This document shows positions 32,723-40,440 of a stretch of 64,000 nt of DNA, one piece after another (the first letter of the stretch is position 1; the number at the start of each line of letters is the position of its first letter). The notes under the pieces are model-generated. The model was given only the letters and a program-made list of their open reading frames with translations. It was not told the DNA's origin and made no database searches. Source of the DNA: Microbacterium sp. SS28. Lineage in GTDB: Bacteria; Actinomycetota; Actinomycetes; Actinomycetales; Microbacteriaceae. The position numbers were made by a program, and so were the translations under genes. Location of the stretch: NCBI RefSeq assembly GCF_022761035.1, contig NZ_JAKWJP010000001.1, forward strand, positions 992,001-1,056,000, given 5' to 3'.

Positions 32723-32997
32723 GGCCTCATTGTGCGCTCGCTCCTGACACCAGGCCAGGGGGTCCCGGGAACGAGGATGACGTCGGCAAGCCAGGGTTCA
32801 GTTCGGGTCCGATTGCGAGCGGGGAAGTGCGTCCCGGTCGTCGAATATGAACCACGCTGCGCTGTCGTGCTGGCCCGGGAGCGAACCTCGCGTTCAACGC
32901 CGCTGCGCCGCCGCGCGGCGATGGCCGGCACGTTGGCAGGTTGCGTTCTGAGACAAGTGGGGGTTGGGGGATCGCGCTCGGCCGATACCGTCGGGTT

Positions 32998-33639
32998 GTG
33001 AGCGACGTACTCCCCTTGAGCCCTGATGAGCTGCTGACGACGACTCGCTCCGTGCGGCGACGGCTCGATCTGGAACGGCCCGTCCCGATTGACGTCGTCC
33101 GCGAGGCTCTCGAGGTCGCGCTCCAAGCGCCGACAGGGAGCAATGCCCAGACCTGGCACTGGATTGTCGTCACCGACCCGGAGAAGCGCCAGGCCATCGC
33201 GGGACTCTACGCTCGATCGTTCGCCCGGTATCGCGCGTCCGGTGCCCGGACGTACGCCGACTCGACGCGCCAGGCAGTGCAGCAGCGGGTGTCGGCGAGC
33301 GCCGACTATCTGGCTGAGCACATGGGGGATGTCCCGGTCCTCGTGATCGGCGCGATCTTCACAGGGGCCGAGGAGTTCGAGCCGGGAAGTCAGGCCGGCC
33401 TGTGGGGATCACTTCTGCCTGCCGCCTGGAGTCTGCAGCTCGCGCTGCGGGCACGAGGACTCGGCAGTGCCTGGACGACGCTGCATCTCGCTTACGAGAA
33501 GGAGATCGCAGAGCTCCTCGGCATCCCGCCGACGGTGCGTCAAGGCGTGCTGCTGCCCGTTGCGTACACAGTGGGGACGGACTTCCGTCCCGCGCACCGT
33601 GCGCCACTTGACGAGGTCCTTCATGTCGAACATTGGTGA
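32998..33639 (+). CDS. Nitroreductase family protein
   Basis: 213 residues from the GTG at 32998, chosen because TACCGT at 32986-32991 lies six bases upstream. The FMN-binding pattern TTRSVRRRLDLERPVP, ALQAPTGSNAQTWHW and the C-terminal GLGSAWTTLHL are typical of NAD(P)H-dependent flavin reductases. It probably reduces nitroaromatic, quinone or similar acceptors as a homodimer. It converges on the alpha/beta hydrolase gene. Confidence 0.85.
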   Translation: MSDVLPLSPDELLTTTRSVRRRLDLERPVPIDVVREALEVALQAPTGSNAQTWHWIVVTDPEKRQAIAGLYARSFARYRASGARTYADSTRQAVQQRVSASADYLAEHMGDVPVLVIGAIFTGAEEFEPGSQAGLWGSLLPAAWSLQLALRARGLGSAWTTLHLAYEKEIAELLGIPPTVRQGVLLPVAYTVGTDFRPAHRAPLDEVLHVEHW

Positions 33640-33684
33640 GGGTTCACGCATCCATCCGAAGCGCACCGGACGTAACGCGGTCCG

Positions 33685-34545
33685 CTAACGCGCCTGTTGG
33701 AACCTTGTCGCGCCGTGCATCTGTTCGTCCGGTCGCCAGTGTCGCGGGGGCGGCGGCGCAGCCTCGGCGCCGGCATCGTGCGCCGACACGAGGAGCACGG
33801 CGTCGAGGTCTGGCCCGGTGCAGTCGTGCCCGGCGCCGGAGATCTCCTCGAAGCGGGCGTGCGGAAGCAGTTCGCACAACTCCAGCGAAGCGCTGCGAGG
33901 ACTTCGCGCGTCGGCGGTGCCGCGCACGACGACTGTTGGCGTTCGGATCGTCCGAAGGCCGGGACGGAGGTCCTGCAGCATCACGTCGAGCACCGCCGCC
34001 ATCGTGGCCGGCCGCCAATCGTCGACAAGACTGCGGAGGTGCGAGCGACGTTCAGGTGATGCATCTGCCGCGAGCATGGTATCGATCAACTCGTCCGCCC
34101 ACTCGTCGAGGGGGTGTTCCATCGTGAACCGCGTCGACGCGATGCGCTGGGCGAGCCGATCCGCGTCCAAAGACCCGCCCCAGCCCGCGGAGGCACCGAT
34201 CAGAACAAGCCTGCCGACGGAGCCGGGATGCTCCCGCGCGAGCAGCAATGCGAGCATCGACCCGAACGAGAATCCCGCGACTGCAGGGGTCGTCAGTCCC
34301 AGGGCCGCTATGAATCCGGATGCGGCATCCGCCCAATCCGTGTTGGCCCACCCTCGTGGCACGTCGTCGGAGTTGCCGCACCCGGGCGCATCCCACGCGA
34401 CCACGTCGACCTGCGGGCTGAGGCGTTCCAGCTCGCCGGCCCAGACCCGAGAGTCCTCCCATGCCCCGTGGAAGAGCAACAGTGGGGGCCCGCTCCCGCG
34501 CCGACGGTACGCGATACGCACCCCACCGACGACGACCTCGGCCAT
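33685..34545 (-). CDS. Alpha/beta-hydrolase
   Basis: 286 residues. The fold begins VVVGGVRIAYRRRGSGPPLLLFHGAWEDSRVW, with the HGAW oxyanion loop, then the nucleophile elbow GFSFGSM near residue 98. A late Asp lies in VVVRGTADARSP and the catalytic His in GAGHDC. The C-terminal ~45 residues are Ala/Pro-rich and lie beyond the usual domain. The substrate is unknown. TAGCAT (plus 34552-34557) six bases upstream indicates a leaderless start. Confidence 0.85.
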   Translation of the reverse strand: MAEVVVGGVRIAYRRRGSGPPLLLFHGAWEDSRVWAGELERLSPQVDVVAWDAPGCGNSDDVPRGWANTDWADAASGFIAALGLTTPAVAGFSFGSMLALLLAREHPGSVGRLVLIGASAGWGGSLDADRLAQRIASTRFTMEHPLDEWADELIDTMLAADASPERRSHLRSLVDDWRPATMAAVLDVMLQDLRPGLRTIRTPTVVVRGTADARSPRSASLELCELLPHARFEEISGAGHDCTGPDLDAVLLVSAHDAGAEAAPPPPRHWRPDEQMHGATRFQQAR

Positions 34546-34937
34546 GGCGCGATGCTACGCCTGCGAGGCTCGCGGTATCGACCGAGAGGAAGTGCATGGC
34601 CCGATGCCCACACGCGGGGCGGCAGGGAAGCTTGGCCTACGGGACGGCATCGGTCCACATCCTCAGGGACCATCCGTCCGAGCGAGACATCCATCGACGC
34701 ACGCCGGAGGGTCGCGCACCGGTCCCGTCGTGGCTCGTGGATCGCCCTCCTCGTGCTTCCCGCGGCGATGCACGTATGCCCGGCGCGGTTGACGACGCGC
34801 TTCAGGGCGGTAACTCGAGTGATCCTCGAGCACGAGACCCCGACCGCTCGGCCGATCGTCGCTCAGTTGCAGGGACGACCGTCGAGCTCAGACGCGAGAC
34901 CCGTGGAATCAGAGGATCCCGACGCTCCCCAGAAACA
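34546..34937. other. Gene-poor interval between hydrolase and tRNA
   Basis: These 392 bases hold no frame that looks like a gene. Open frames exist in both directions but have no family resemblance and run into the terminator. Apart from the hydrolase promoter element at its left edge nothing was recognised. Confidence 0.5.
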
Positions 34938-34967
34938 CGAAAACCCCCGGCGAACCGGGGGTTTTCG
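34938..34967. terminator. Terminator next to tRNA-Arg
   Basis: CGAAAACCCCCGG (34938-34950), loop CGAA, and CCGGGGGTTTTCG (34955-34967) form a perfect 13-bp hairpin. Its T-tract and A-tract let it work in both directions. On the minus strand it lies 23 bases after the tRNA. Confidence 0.88.
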
Positions 34968-34990
34968 TAGATTACTGTCTCAACACAGTG

Positions 34991-35063
34991 TGCGCCCGAA
35001 GAGACTCGAACTCCCAACCTTCTGATCCGTAGTCAGATGCTCTATCCATTGAGCTACGGGCGC
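34991..35063 (-). tRNA. tRNA-Arg (anticodon ACG)
   Basis: On the minus strand the 73-base cloverleaf has acceptor arms GCGCCCG and CGGGCGC with discriminator A. It has a D-arm with GCTC/GAGC, an anticodon loop CTACGGA giving ACG, and a T-arm with GTTCGAGTC. The CCA end is not encoded. It is followed by a strong terminator. Confidence 0.95.
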
Positions 35064-35216
35064 ATGTTCCCCCGCACGAGTCGGCGCGGAGGCACCAGAT
35101 GAGCTTACCCCAGGACGGCGGAGGAGTGAAATCGAGGCAGGATGCGGCATCCCGAACCACATCGAAGATGACGTAACACTCGCACTTCGGGGGTTGAGGG
35201 AGTTGCGACCAGCAGG

Positions 35217-35235
35217 TTAGGTTAGGCAACGCTTA
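35217..35235. promoter_or_regulatory. DtxR/IdeR-type iron box before the siderophore operon
   Basis: TTAGGTTAGGCAACGCTTA matches the actinobacterial iron-box consensus TWAGGTWAGSCTWACCTWA at 16 of 19 positions. It lies 58 bases before the first siderophore gene, where an iron-bound DtxR/DmdR repressor would block transcription. Confidence 0.75.
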
Positions 35236-35292
35236 CCTCGCGACCGATGGCGCTCGCGCGACACGACCCCTGACAACGACGGAGCCGCGCCC

Positions 35293-36777
35293 GTGCACGA
35301 ACTGCTCAACAGGTCCTCTGCGACTGCCTACGCCGACCTTCTCGACACCGCGACCGGAATGATCGCGTCGCGCTTCGCGACGGTGCGCCAGCCGTTCTCG
35401 GGAGCGGGCCGCACCGAGTTGCAGCAACTCGTCGACGAGGTCGATCTCGACGGTGCGGGAGTCGGTTCCGAGGCTGCCGTGCGCGAGCTCGACGGCGTGT
35501 TCCTCGAGCACGCGGTGTGGTTCCACGACCCCGCGTACGTCGCGCACCTCAACTGCCCCGTCGCGCTCCCCGCCGTCGCGGCCGAGTCGGTGCTCGCGGC
35601 GGTCAACACCTCGGTCGACACGTACGACCAATCGACCGTCGGCACGCTCATCGAGCGCCGGCTCGTCGAATGGACGGGGTCGCGGATCGGGTTCGCGCAG
35701 GGCGACGGCGTCTTCACATCGGGCGGCACGCAGTCGAACCTGCACGCGATGCTGCTCGCCCGCGAGTGGACGCTCGCGCGCCAGGACGCGCCCCGCCACG
35801 AAGTCCTCCCCCGCCTGCACATCCTCGCGACGGCCTCGAGCCACTTCAGCGTCGACAAGGCCGCACTGCTGCTGGGGCTCGCCGACGACGCGGTCGTCAC
35901 GGTGCCCGACGACGGCGAAGGCCGCATGGACCCCGTCGCCCTCGCCGCGACGCTCGCCGCGATCCGGGCGGCGGGCCGCATCCCGATGGCCGTCGTCGCC
36001 ACCGCCGGCACGACCGACCGCGGCGTGATCGATCCCGTCGCGGCGATCGCCGCGCACTGCGACGCCCACGACGTGTGGCTGCACGTCGATGCCGCCTACG
36101 GCTGCGGACTGCTCGTCTCGCCGACGCGGCGACACCTCATCGAGGGAGTCGAGCGCGCCCGCTCCGTGACGGTCGACTTCCACAAGAGCTTCTTCCAGCC
36201 CGTCTCGTCGAGCGCGATCCTCGTGCGCGATCAGGCCGACCTCGCCGGCGGCGCGTGGCATGCCGACTACCTCAATCCGCGCGAGAACGCCGAGCCCAAT
36301 CAGGTCGACAAGTCGCTGCAGACGACGCGCCGTTTCGACGCGCTGAAGCTCTGGACCACGATCCGCGCCCTGGGCGCCGACCGCATCGGCGAACTCTTCG
36401 ACGCGGTCGTCGATCTCGCCGCGATCGTCCATGACGAGATCGCGGGCGACCCCGAGCTGGAGCTCGTGGGCCGCTCGCAGCTGAGCACCGTGCTCTTCCG
36501 CGCGACGCCTGCGGGGACGGATGCCGCGACCCACGACGCCCTCGTCGCCCAGGTGCGCCGCGTGCTGTTCGACTCGGGACGGGCCCTCGTCGCCAAGACG
36601 GTCATCGACGGCCGCCCCTGCCTCAAGTTCACGCTGCTGAACCCCGAGTCGACGCTCGACGATGTGCGCGGCGTGCTCGCACTCGTGAAGGACGCGGCGG
36701 CGACCCTCCCGGGCATCGCACCCGAGCTCGGCGCCGACCTCGAGGATGCCCTCGTCGGAACGGAGGCCACGGCATGA
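35293..36777 (+). CDS. desA: PLP-dependent lysine/diamino-acid decarboxylase of siderophore synthesis (DesA-like)
   Basis: 494 residues from a GTG at 35293 with GGAG upstream. It is a group II (glutamate/DABA-type) decarboxylase. The PLP pocket motifs are FTSGGTQSNLHAML (~142), HVDAAYGCG with the cofactor-binding Asp, and VDFHKSFFQP with Schiff-base Lys298. In desferrioxamine pathways the homologue makes cadaverine from lysine. It is the first gene of a five-gene operon with 1-4-base overlaps, under a predicted iron box. Ornithine or diaminobutyrate as substrate cannot be excluded from sequence alone. Confidence 0.9.
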   Translation: MHELLNRSSATAYADLLDTATGMIASRFATVRQPFSGAGRTELQQLVDEVDLDGAGVGSEAAVRELDGVFLEHAVWFHDPAYVAHLNCPVALPAVAAESVLAAVNTSVDTYDQSTVGTLIERRLVEWTGSRIGFAQGDGVFTSGGTQSNLHAMLLAREWTLARQDAPRHEVLPRLHILATASSHFSVDKAALLLGLADDAVVTVPDDGEGRMDPVALAATLAAIRAAGRIPMAVVATAGTTDRGVIDPVAAIAAHCDAHDVWLHVDAAYGCGLLVSPTRRHLIEGVERARSVTVDFHKSFFQPVSSSAILVRDQADLAGGAWHADYLNPRENAEPNQVDKSLQTTRRFDALKLWTTIRALGADRIGELFDAVVDLAAIVHDEIAGDPELELVGRSQLSTVLFRATPAGTDAATHDALVAQVRRVLFDSGRALVAKTVIDGRPCLKFTLLNPESTLDDVRGVLALVKDAAATLPGIAPELGADLEDALVGTEATA

Positions 36778-38093
36778 CCGACGCGACGCGCATCCACGAC
36801 ATCGTCGGGATCGGTATCGGCCCGTTCAACCTCGGCCTCGCGTGCCTCGCCGAACCGCTCGGCCTCGACACCGTCTTCCTCGACCGCGCCGACGATTTCC
36901 GCTGGCACCACGGCATGATGCTCGACGGGGCCACGATCCAGGTGCCGTTCCTCGCCGACCTCGTGACGATGGCCGACCCCACCTCGCCCTACTCGTTCCT
37001 CAGCTGGCTCAAGCAGACCGGACGCCTCTACCCGTTCTACATCCGCGAGAACGTCTACCCCCTGCGCGCGGAGTACGACGCGTACTGCCGGTGGGCGAGC
37101 GAGCAGCTCGCGAGCCTGCGGTGGGGCCGCGAGGTCGTCTCGGTCGAGCGGGACGAGGCCGCCGACCTCTATGTCGTGCGCGCCTTGCGCACCGACAGCG
37201 GCGCCGAAGAGGTCTACCGCGCGCGCCACGTCGTGCTCGGCGTCGGCACGCAGCCCGTCGTCCCCGAACCGCTGCGCGGGCTCGCGGGACCCGTCGTGCA
37301 CAGCGCCGACTATCTGCCGCATCGCGAGCGGCTGCAGGCAGCGGCATCCGTCACCGTCGTCGGCAGCGGGCAGTCGGCGGCCGAGATCTACCGCGACCTG
37401 CTCGACGGCATCCGCGAGGGCGGGTACCGCCTCGACTGGATCACGCGATCGCCGCGGTTCTTCCCGATGGAGTACACGAAGCTCACGCTCGAGATGACCT
37501 CTCCCGAGTACACCGACCACTTCCATGCGCTGCCGATCGCGCTGCGCCAGCACCTCGGTCGCGAGCAGCGCGGGCTCTACAAGGGCATCTCGGGCGATCT
37601 CGTCGACGACATCTACGACACGCTCTACCGGCTGAGTGCGTCGGGCCCCGTGCCCACGACGCTGCTGACCGACACGGCGGTGGAGGATGCTTCGTGGGAC
37701 GGCGAGCGCTTCCGCCTGCGCCTGCACCACGCGCAGCTCGATCAGACCTATGAGCGCGAGACGCACGCGCTCGTGCTCGCGACGGGCTACGCGGCGCAGA
37801 CCCCCGCGTTCCTCGACCCCATCGCCGCCGAGCTCGACGTCGACCTGCTCGGACGTCTCGACGTCGCGCGCGACTATTCCGTCGACGGCGGCCGCGGGCG
37901 CGTGTTCGTGCAGAACGGCGAAGAGCACACGCACGGGCTGACGGCGCCTGACCTGGGCTTCGGCGCGTGGCGCAACTCGTCGATCCTCGCCGCCGTGACA
38001 GGCCGTGAGGTGTATCCGATCGAACGGCGCATCGCCTTCCAGGAGTTCGGGCTGCCGCAGGACGCCCTCCTCCCCGCGGAGGTCGGCGCATGA
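36774..38093 (+). CDS. desB: Siderophore diamine/lysine N-hydroxylase (DesB-like FAD monooxygenase)
   Basis: 439 residues; its ATG overlaps the desA-like stop (ATGA). It is an FAD- and NADPH-dependent N-hydroxylating monooxygenase that makes the hydroxamate N-OH. The FAD motif GIGPFNLGL is at ~13-21, DFRWHHGMMLDGATIQVPFL follows, and the NADPH fingerprint VVGSGQSAAE is near 195. LATGYAAQTPAFL lies in the C-terminal half. In this operon N5-hydroxycadaverine is the expected product. Confidence 0.92.
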   Translation: MTDATRIHDIVGIGIGPFNLGLACLAEPLGLDTVFLDRADDFRWHHGMMLDGATIQVPFLADLVTMADPTSPYSFLSWLKQTGRLYPFYIRENVYPLRAEYDAYCRWASEQLASLRWGREVVSVERDEAADLYVVRALRTDSGAEEVYRARHVVLGVGTQPVVPEPLRGLAGPVVHSADYLPHRERLQAAASVTVVGSGQSAAEIYRDLLDGIREGGYRLDWITRSPRFFPMEYTKLTLEMTSPEYTDHFHALPIALRQHLGREQRGLYKGISGDLVDDIYDTLYRLSASGPVPTTLLTDTAVEDASWDGERFRLRLHHAQLDQTYERETHALVLATGYAAQTPAFLDPIAAELDVDLLGRLDVARDYSVDGGRGRVFVQNGEEHTHGLTAPDLGFGAWRNSSILAAVTGREVYPIERRIAFQEFGLPQDALLPAEVGA

Positions 38094-38662
38094 CGACGCT
38101 CGCCACCGAGTTCGACATCTCGCTCGTGGGGGTCGATCCGAGACGGGATGCCGCCACCGTGCGCGCCTGGCTCGCGAACCCGCACGCCTCGTTCTGGGGC
38201 ATGGGCCACCTGACCGAGGACGAGGTCGCCGGCTACCTCGCCGAGGTCGTGACCGACCCGCACCAGGACTCCTGGCTCGGGCTCGTCGACGGCCGGCCGA
38301 CCTTCCTCGCCGAGACCTACGACCCGGCGCACGTGCTGCTGCCCGGCATCCATGACGCTCTCGAAGGCGATCTGGGCATGCACGTCCTGATCGCGGCTCC
38401 GCAGCAGCAGCATGTGCGGCACGGTCTGACCGACGCCGTCTTCGCCGCCGTCATGCGGTGGTGCTTCTCGACGCTCGGCGCGCAGCGCGTCGTCGTCGAG
38501 CCCGACGTCCGCAACGAGCTCATCGCGCGCAAGAACGCGCGCGCGGGCTTCCGCATCCTGCGCGAGGTCGACGTGCCCGAGGGCGACGGCGTCAAGCGCG
38601 CCGCCCTCTCGCTCTGCACGCGCGCCGACTTCGCCGCTTCGGCCCTGGGAGGCCTCGCATGA
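38090..38662 (+). CDS. desC: Hydroxylamine acyltransferase of siderophore synthesis (DesC-like)
   Basis: 190 residues; the start overlaps the previous stop (ATGA). It is a GNAT-fold enzyme of the IucB/RhbD type. NPHASFWGMGHLTEDEV near the N-terminus and RVVVEPDVRNELIARKNARAGFRI near the C-terminus are the group's signatures. It should acylate the hydroxylated diamine with succinyl- or acetyl-CoA. A second GNAT domain of the same type is fused to the last protein of the operon. Confidence 0.88.
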   Translation: MTTLATEFDISLVGVDPRRDAATVRAWLANPHASFWGMGHLTEDEVAGYLAEVVTDPHQDSWLGLVDGRPTFLAETYDPAHVLLPGIHDALEGDLGMHVLIAAPQQQHVRHGLTDAVFAAVMRWCFSTLGAQRVVVEPDVRNELIARKNARAGFRILREVDVPEGDGVKRAALSLCTRADFAASALGGLA

Positions 38663-40440
38663 ACCCCGCCGCCCATCTGACGCCCGCGCACATCGCGACG
38701 GCCCAGCGCCACCTCGTCGCGAAGGCCATCGGGGAGTTCACGCATGAGCGCCTGCTCACGCCGGTGCGGGATGCCGCTCCCGCCGCCGCCGCCGGCGGCA
38801 GCGAAGCCTGGCTGCTCGTGACGGACGGCTCGGAGTACAGCTTCCGCGCGCGCGTCGGCACCCTCGAGCACTGGGTCATCGAGGAGGAGACGCTCGAGCG
38901 GCTCGTCGACGGGGTGCATGCGCCGCTCGATGCGCAGCAGCTCGTGATCGAGCTGCAGGGTGTGCTCGGCATCCCGGATCATCTGCTGGCGACCTACCTC
39001 GAGGAGATCGCCTCGACCCTTGCGAGCGGAGCGTTCAAGGCGCACCGCGGCGGCCCGACCGCCGACGAGCTCGTGGACGCCGACTTCCAGACCATCGAGG
39101 CCGCGATGACAGAGGGGCACCCGGGCTTCGTCGCCAACAACGGGCGCATCGGCTTCGGCGTCGCCGAGCACGCCGCGTACGCACCGGAGGCGGGGCGCGG
39201 GTTCCGGCTCGTGTGGCTCGCGGCGCGGCGCGAGCTGTCGCATCTCGCGCTCGGCGAGGGCCTCGACGAGGCCTCGCTGCTGCGCGGCGAGCTCGACATC
39301 GAGGAGCGCGCGCACTTCGCGTCGCGCCTCGCCGACCTCGGGCTCGACCCGACCGAGTACCGCCTGCTTCCCGTGCATCCGTGGCAGTGGGAGCACCGCA
39401 TCGCCGTGACATTCGCGCCCGACCTCGCCCGACGCGACCTCGTCCTGCTCGGCGAGGGACGCGACGAGTACCTCGCGCAGCAGTCCGTGCGCACGATGTT
39501 CAACCGCTCGCACCCGTCGCGCAGCTACGTCAAGACGGCGCTCGCGGTGCAGAACATGGGCTTCCTGCGGGGCCTCTCCCCCGCCTACATGCGCGTCACG
39601 CCGGCCATCAACGACTGGGTGCACGATCTCGTCGCGCAGGATGCGACGCTTCGGGATGCCGGATTCCGCGTGCTGCGCGAGCGCGCGTCGATCGGCTACA
39701 CGGGTGACGCGTACCACCGCACCCCGACACCGTCGGCGCACCGCAAGATGCTCGCCGCGCTGTGGCGCGAGAGCCCCCTGCCGCTGCTCGCGCCGGACCA
39801 GCAGCTCGCCACGATGGCCTCGGTGCTGCATCGGGATGCCGCGGGCCGGTCGTTCGCGACGGCTCTCGTGCGGCGATCGGGGCTGCCTGCGGCCGACTGG
39901 GTGCGCGCGTACCTGCGCGCCTACCTGCGGCCCATCGTGCACTGCCTGCTCGCGCACGACCTCGCCTTCATGCCGCACGGCGAGAACCTCATCCTCATCC
40001 TCGAGGGGGCTGTCCCGACCGGCGCGTTCATGAAGGACATCGGCGAAGAGGTGGCGCTGCTCACGGATCGCGCCGTGCCCGACGACGTGCGCCGTGTCAT
40101 CGCGCCCGTCGACGACCAGGAGAAGGCCCTCGCGGTCTTCACCGACGTCTTCGACGGCGTGCTGCGGCACCTGTCGGGCATTCTTCACGCCGACGGCACA
40201 CTGCCCGAGGACGTGTTCTGGACGCTCGTGGCCGACACGGTCGACGAGCATGCGGCGCAGCATCCGGATCTCGAGTCGCTCGTCGATCTGCGCGCCCAGA
40301 CGTTCGCGCACTCGTGCCTCAACCGCCTTCAGCTGCGCAATACTCTGCAGATGGTCGACATCGCGAACCAGTCGGCGTCGCTGCTCTACGCGGGCGAGCT
40401 CGCCAATCCCATCGCGCGCGTGCCTGCGCTCGCGCGCTGA
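38659..40440 (+). CDS. desD: NRPS-independent siderophore synthetase (DesD-like, IucA/IucC family)
   Basis: 593 residues from the ATG at 38659 (GGGAGG upstream, ATGA overlap). It is an ATP-dependent ligase that adenylates carboxylates and joins hydroxamate units into oligomers or macrocycles. Recognisable family segments are EGHPGFVANNGRIGFG (~155), LPVHPWQWEH (~236), SVRTMFNRSHPSRSYVKTAL (~275-295) and the ATP-site PHGENLILILEG near residue 440. It ends with the ferric-reductase-like FhuF-type tail LNRLQLRNTLQM. It closes the core desferrioxamine-type set. Confidence 0.92.
   Translation: MNPAAHLTPAHIATAQRHLVAKAIGEFTHERLLTPVRDAAPAAAAGGSEAWLLVTDGSEYSFRARVGTLEHWVIEEETLERLVDGVHAPLDAQQLVIELQGVLGIPDHLLATYLEEIASTLASGAFKAHRGGPTADELVDADFQTIEAAMTEGHPGFVANNGRIGFGVAEHAAYAPEAGRGFRLVWLAARRELSHLALGEGLDEASLLRGELDIEERAHFASRLADLGLDPTEYRLLPVHPWQWEHRIAVTFAPDLARRDLVLLGEGRDEYLAQQSVRTMFNRSHPSRSYVKTALAVQNMGFLRGLSPAYMRVTPAINDWVHDLVAQDATLRDAGFRVLRERASIGYTGDAYHRTPTPSAHRKMLAALWRESPLPLLAPDQQLATMASVLHRDAAGRSFATALVRRSGLPAADWVRAYLRAYLRPIVHCLLAHDLAFMPHGENLILILEGAVPTGAFMKDIGEEVALLTDRAVPDDVRRVIAPVDDQEKALAVFTDVFDGVLRHLSGILHADGTLPEDVFWTLVADTVDEHAAQHPDLESLVDLRAQTFAHSCLNRLQLRNTLQMVDIANQSASLLYAGELANPIARVPALAR

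Noticed and set aside
32177..33001. Plus-strand 274-residue frame upstream of the nitroreductase
   Set aside because: Antisense to paralogue C for much of its length; low-complexity with no recognisable domain.
34461..34970. Plus-strand 169-residue frame between the hydrolase gene and the tRNA
   Set aside because: Overlaps the hydrolase antisense, is Arg/Pro-rich and ends within the terminator hairpin.
34980..35229. Minus-strand frame of 85 residues spanning the tRNA
   Set aside because: Its sequence includes the translated tRNA-Arg; such frames arise from tRNA genes and are not coding.
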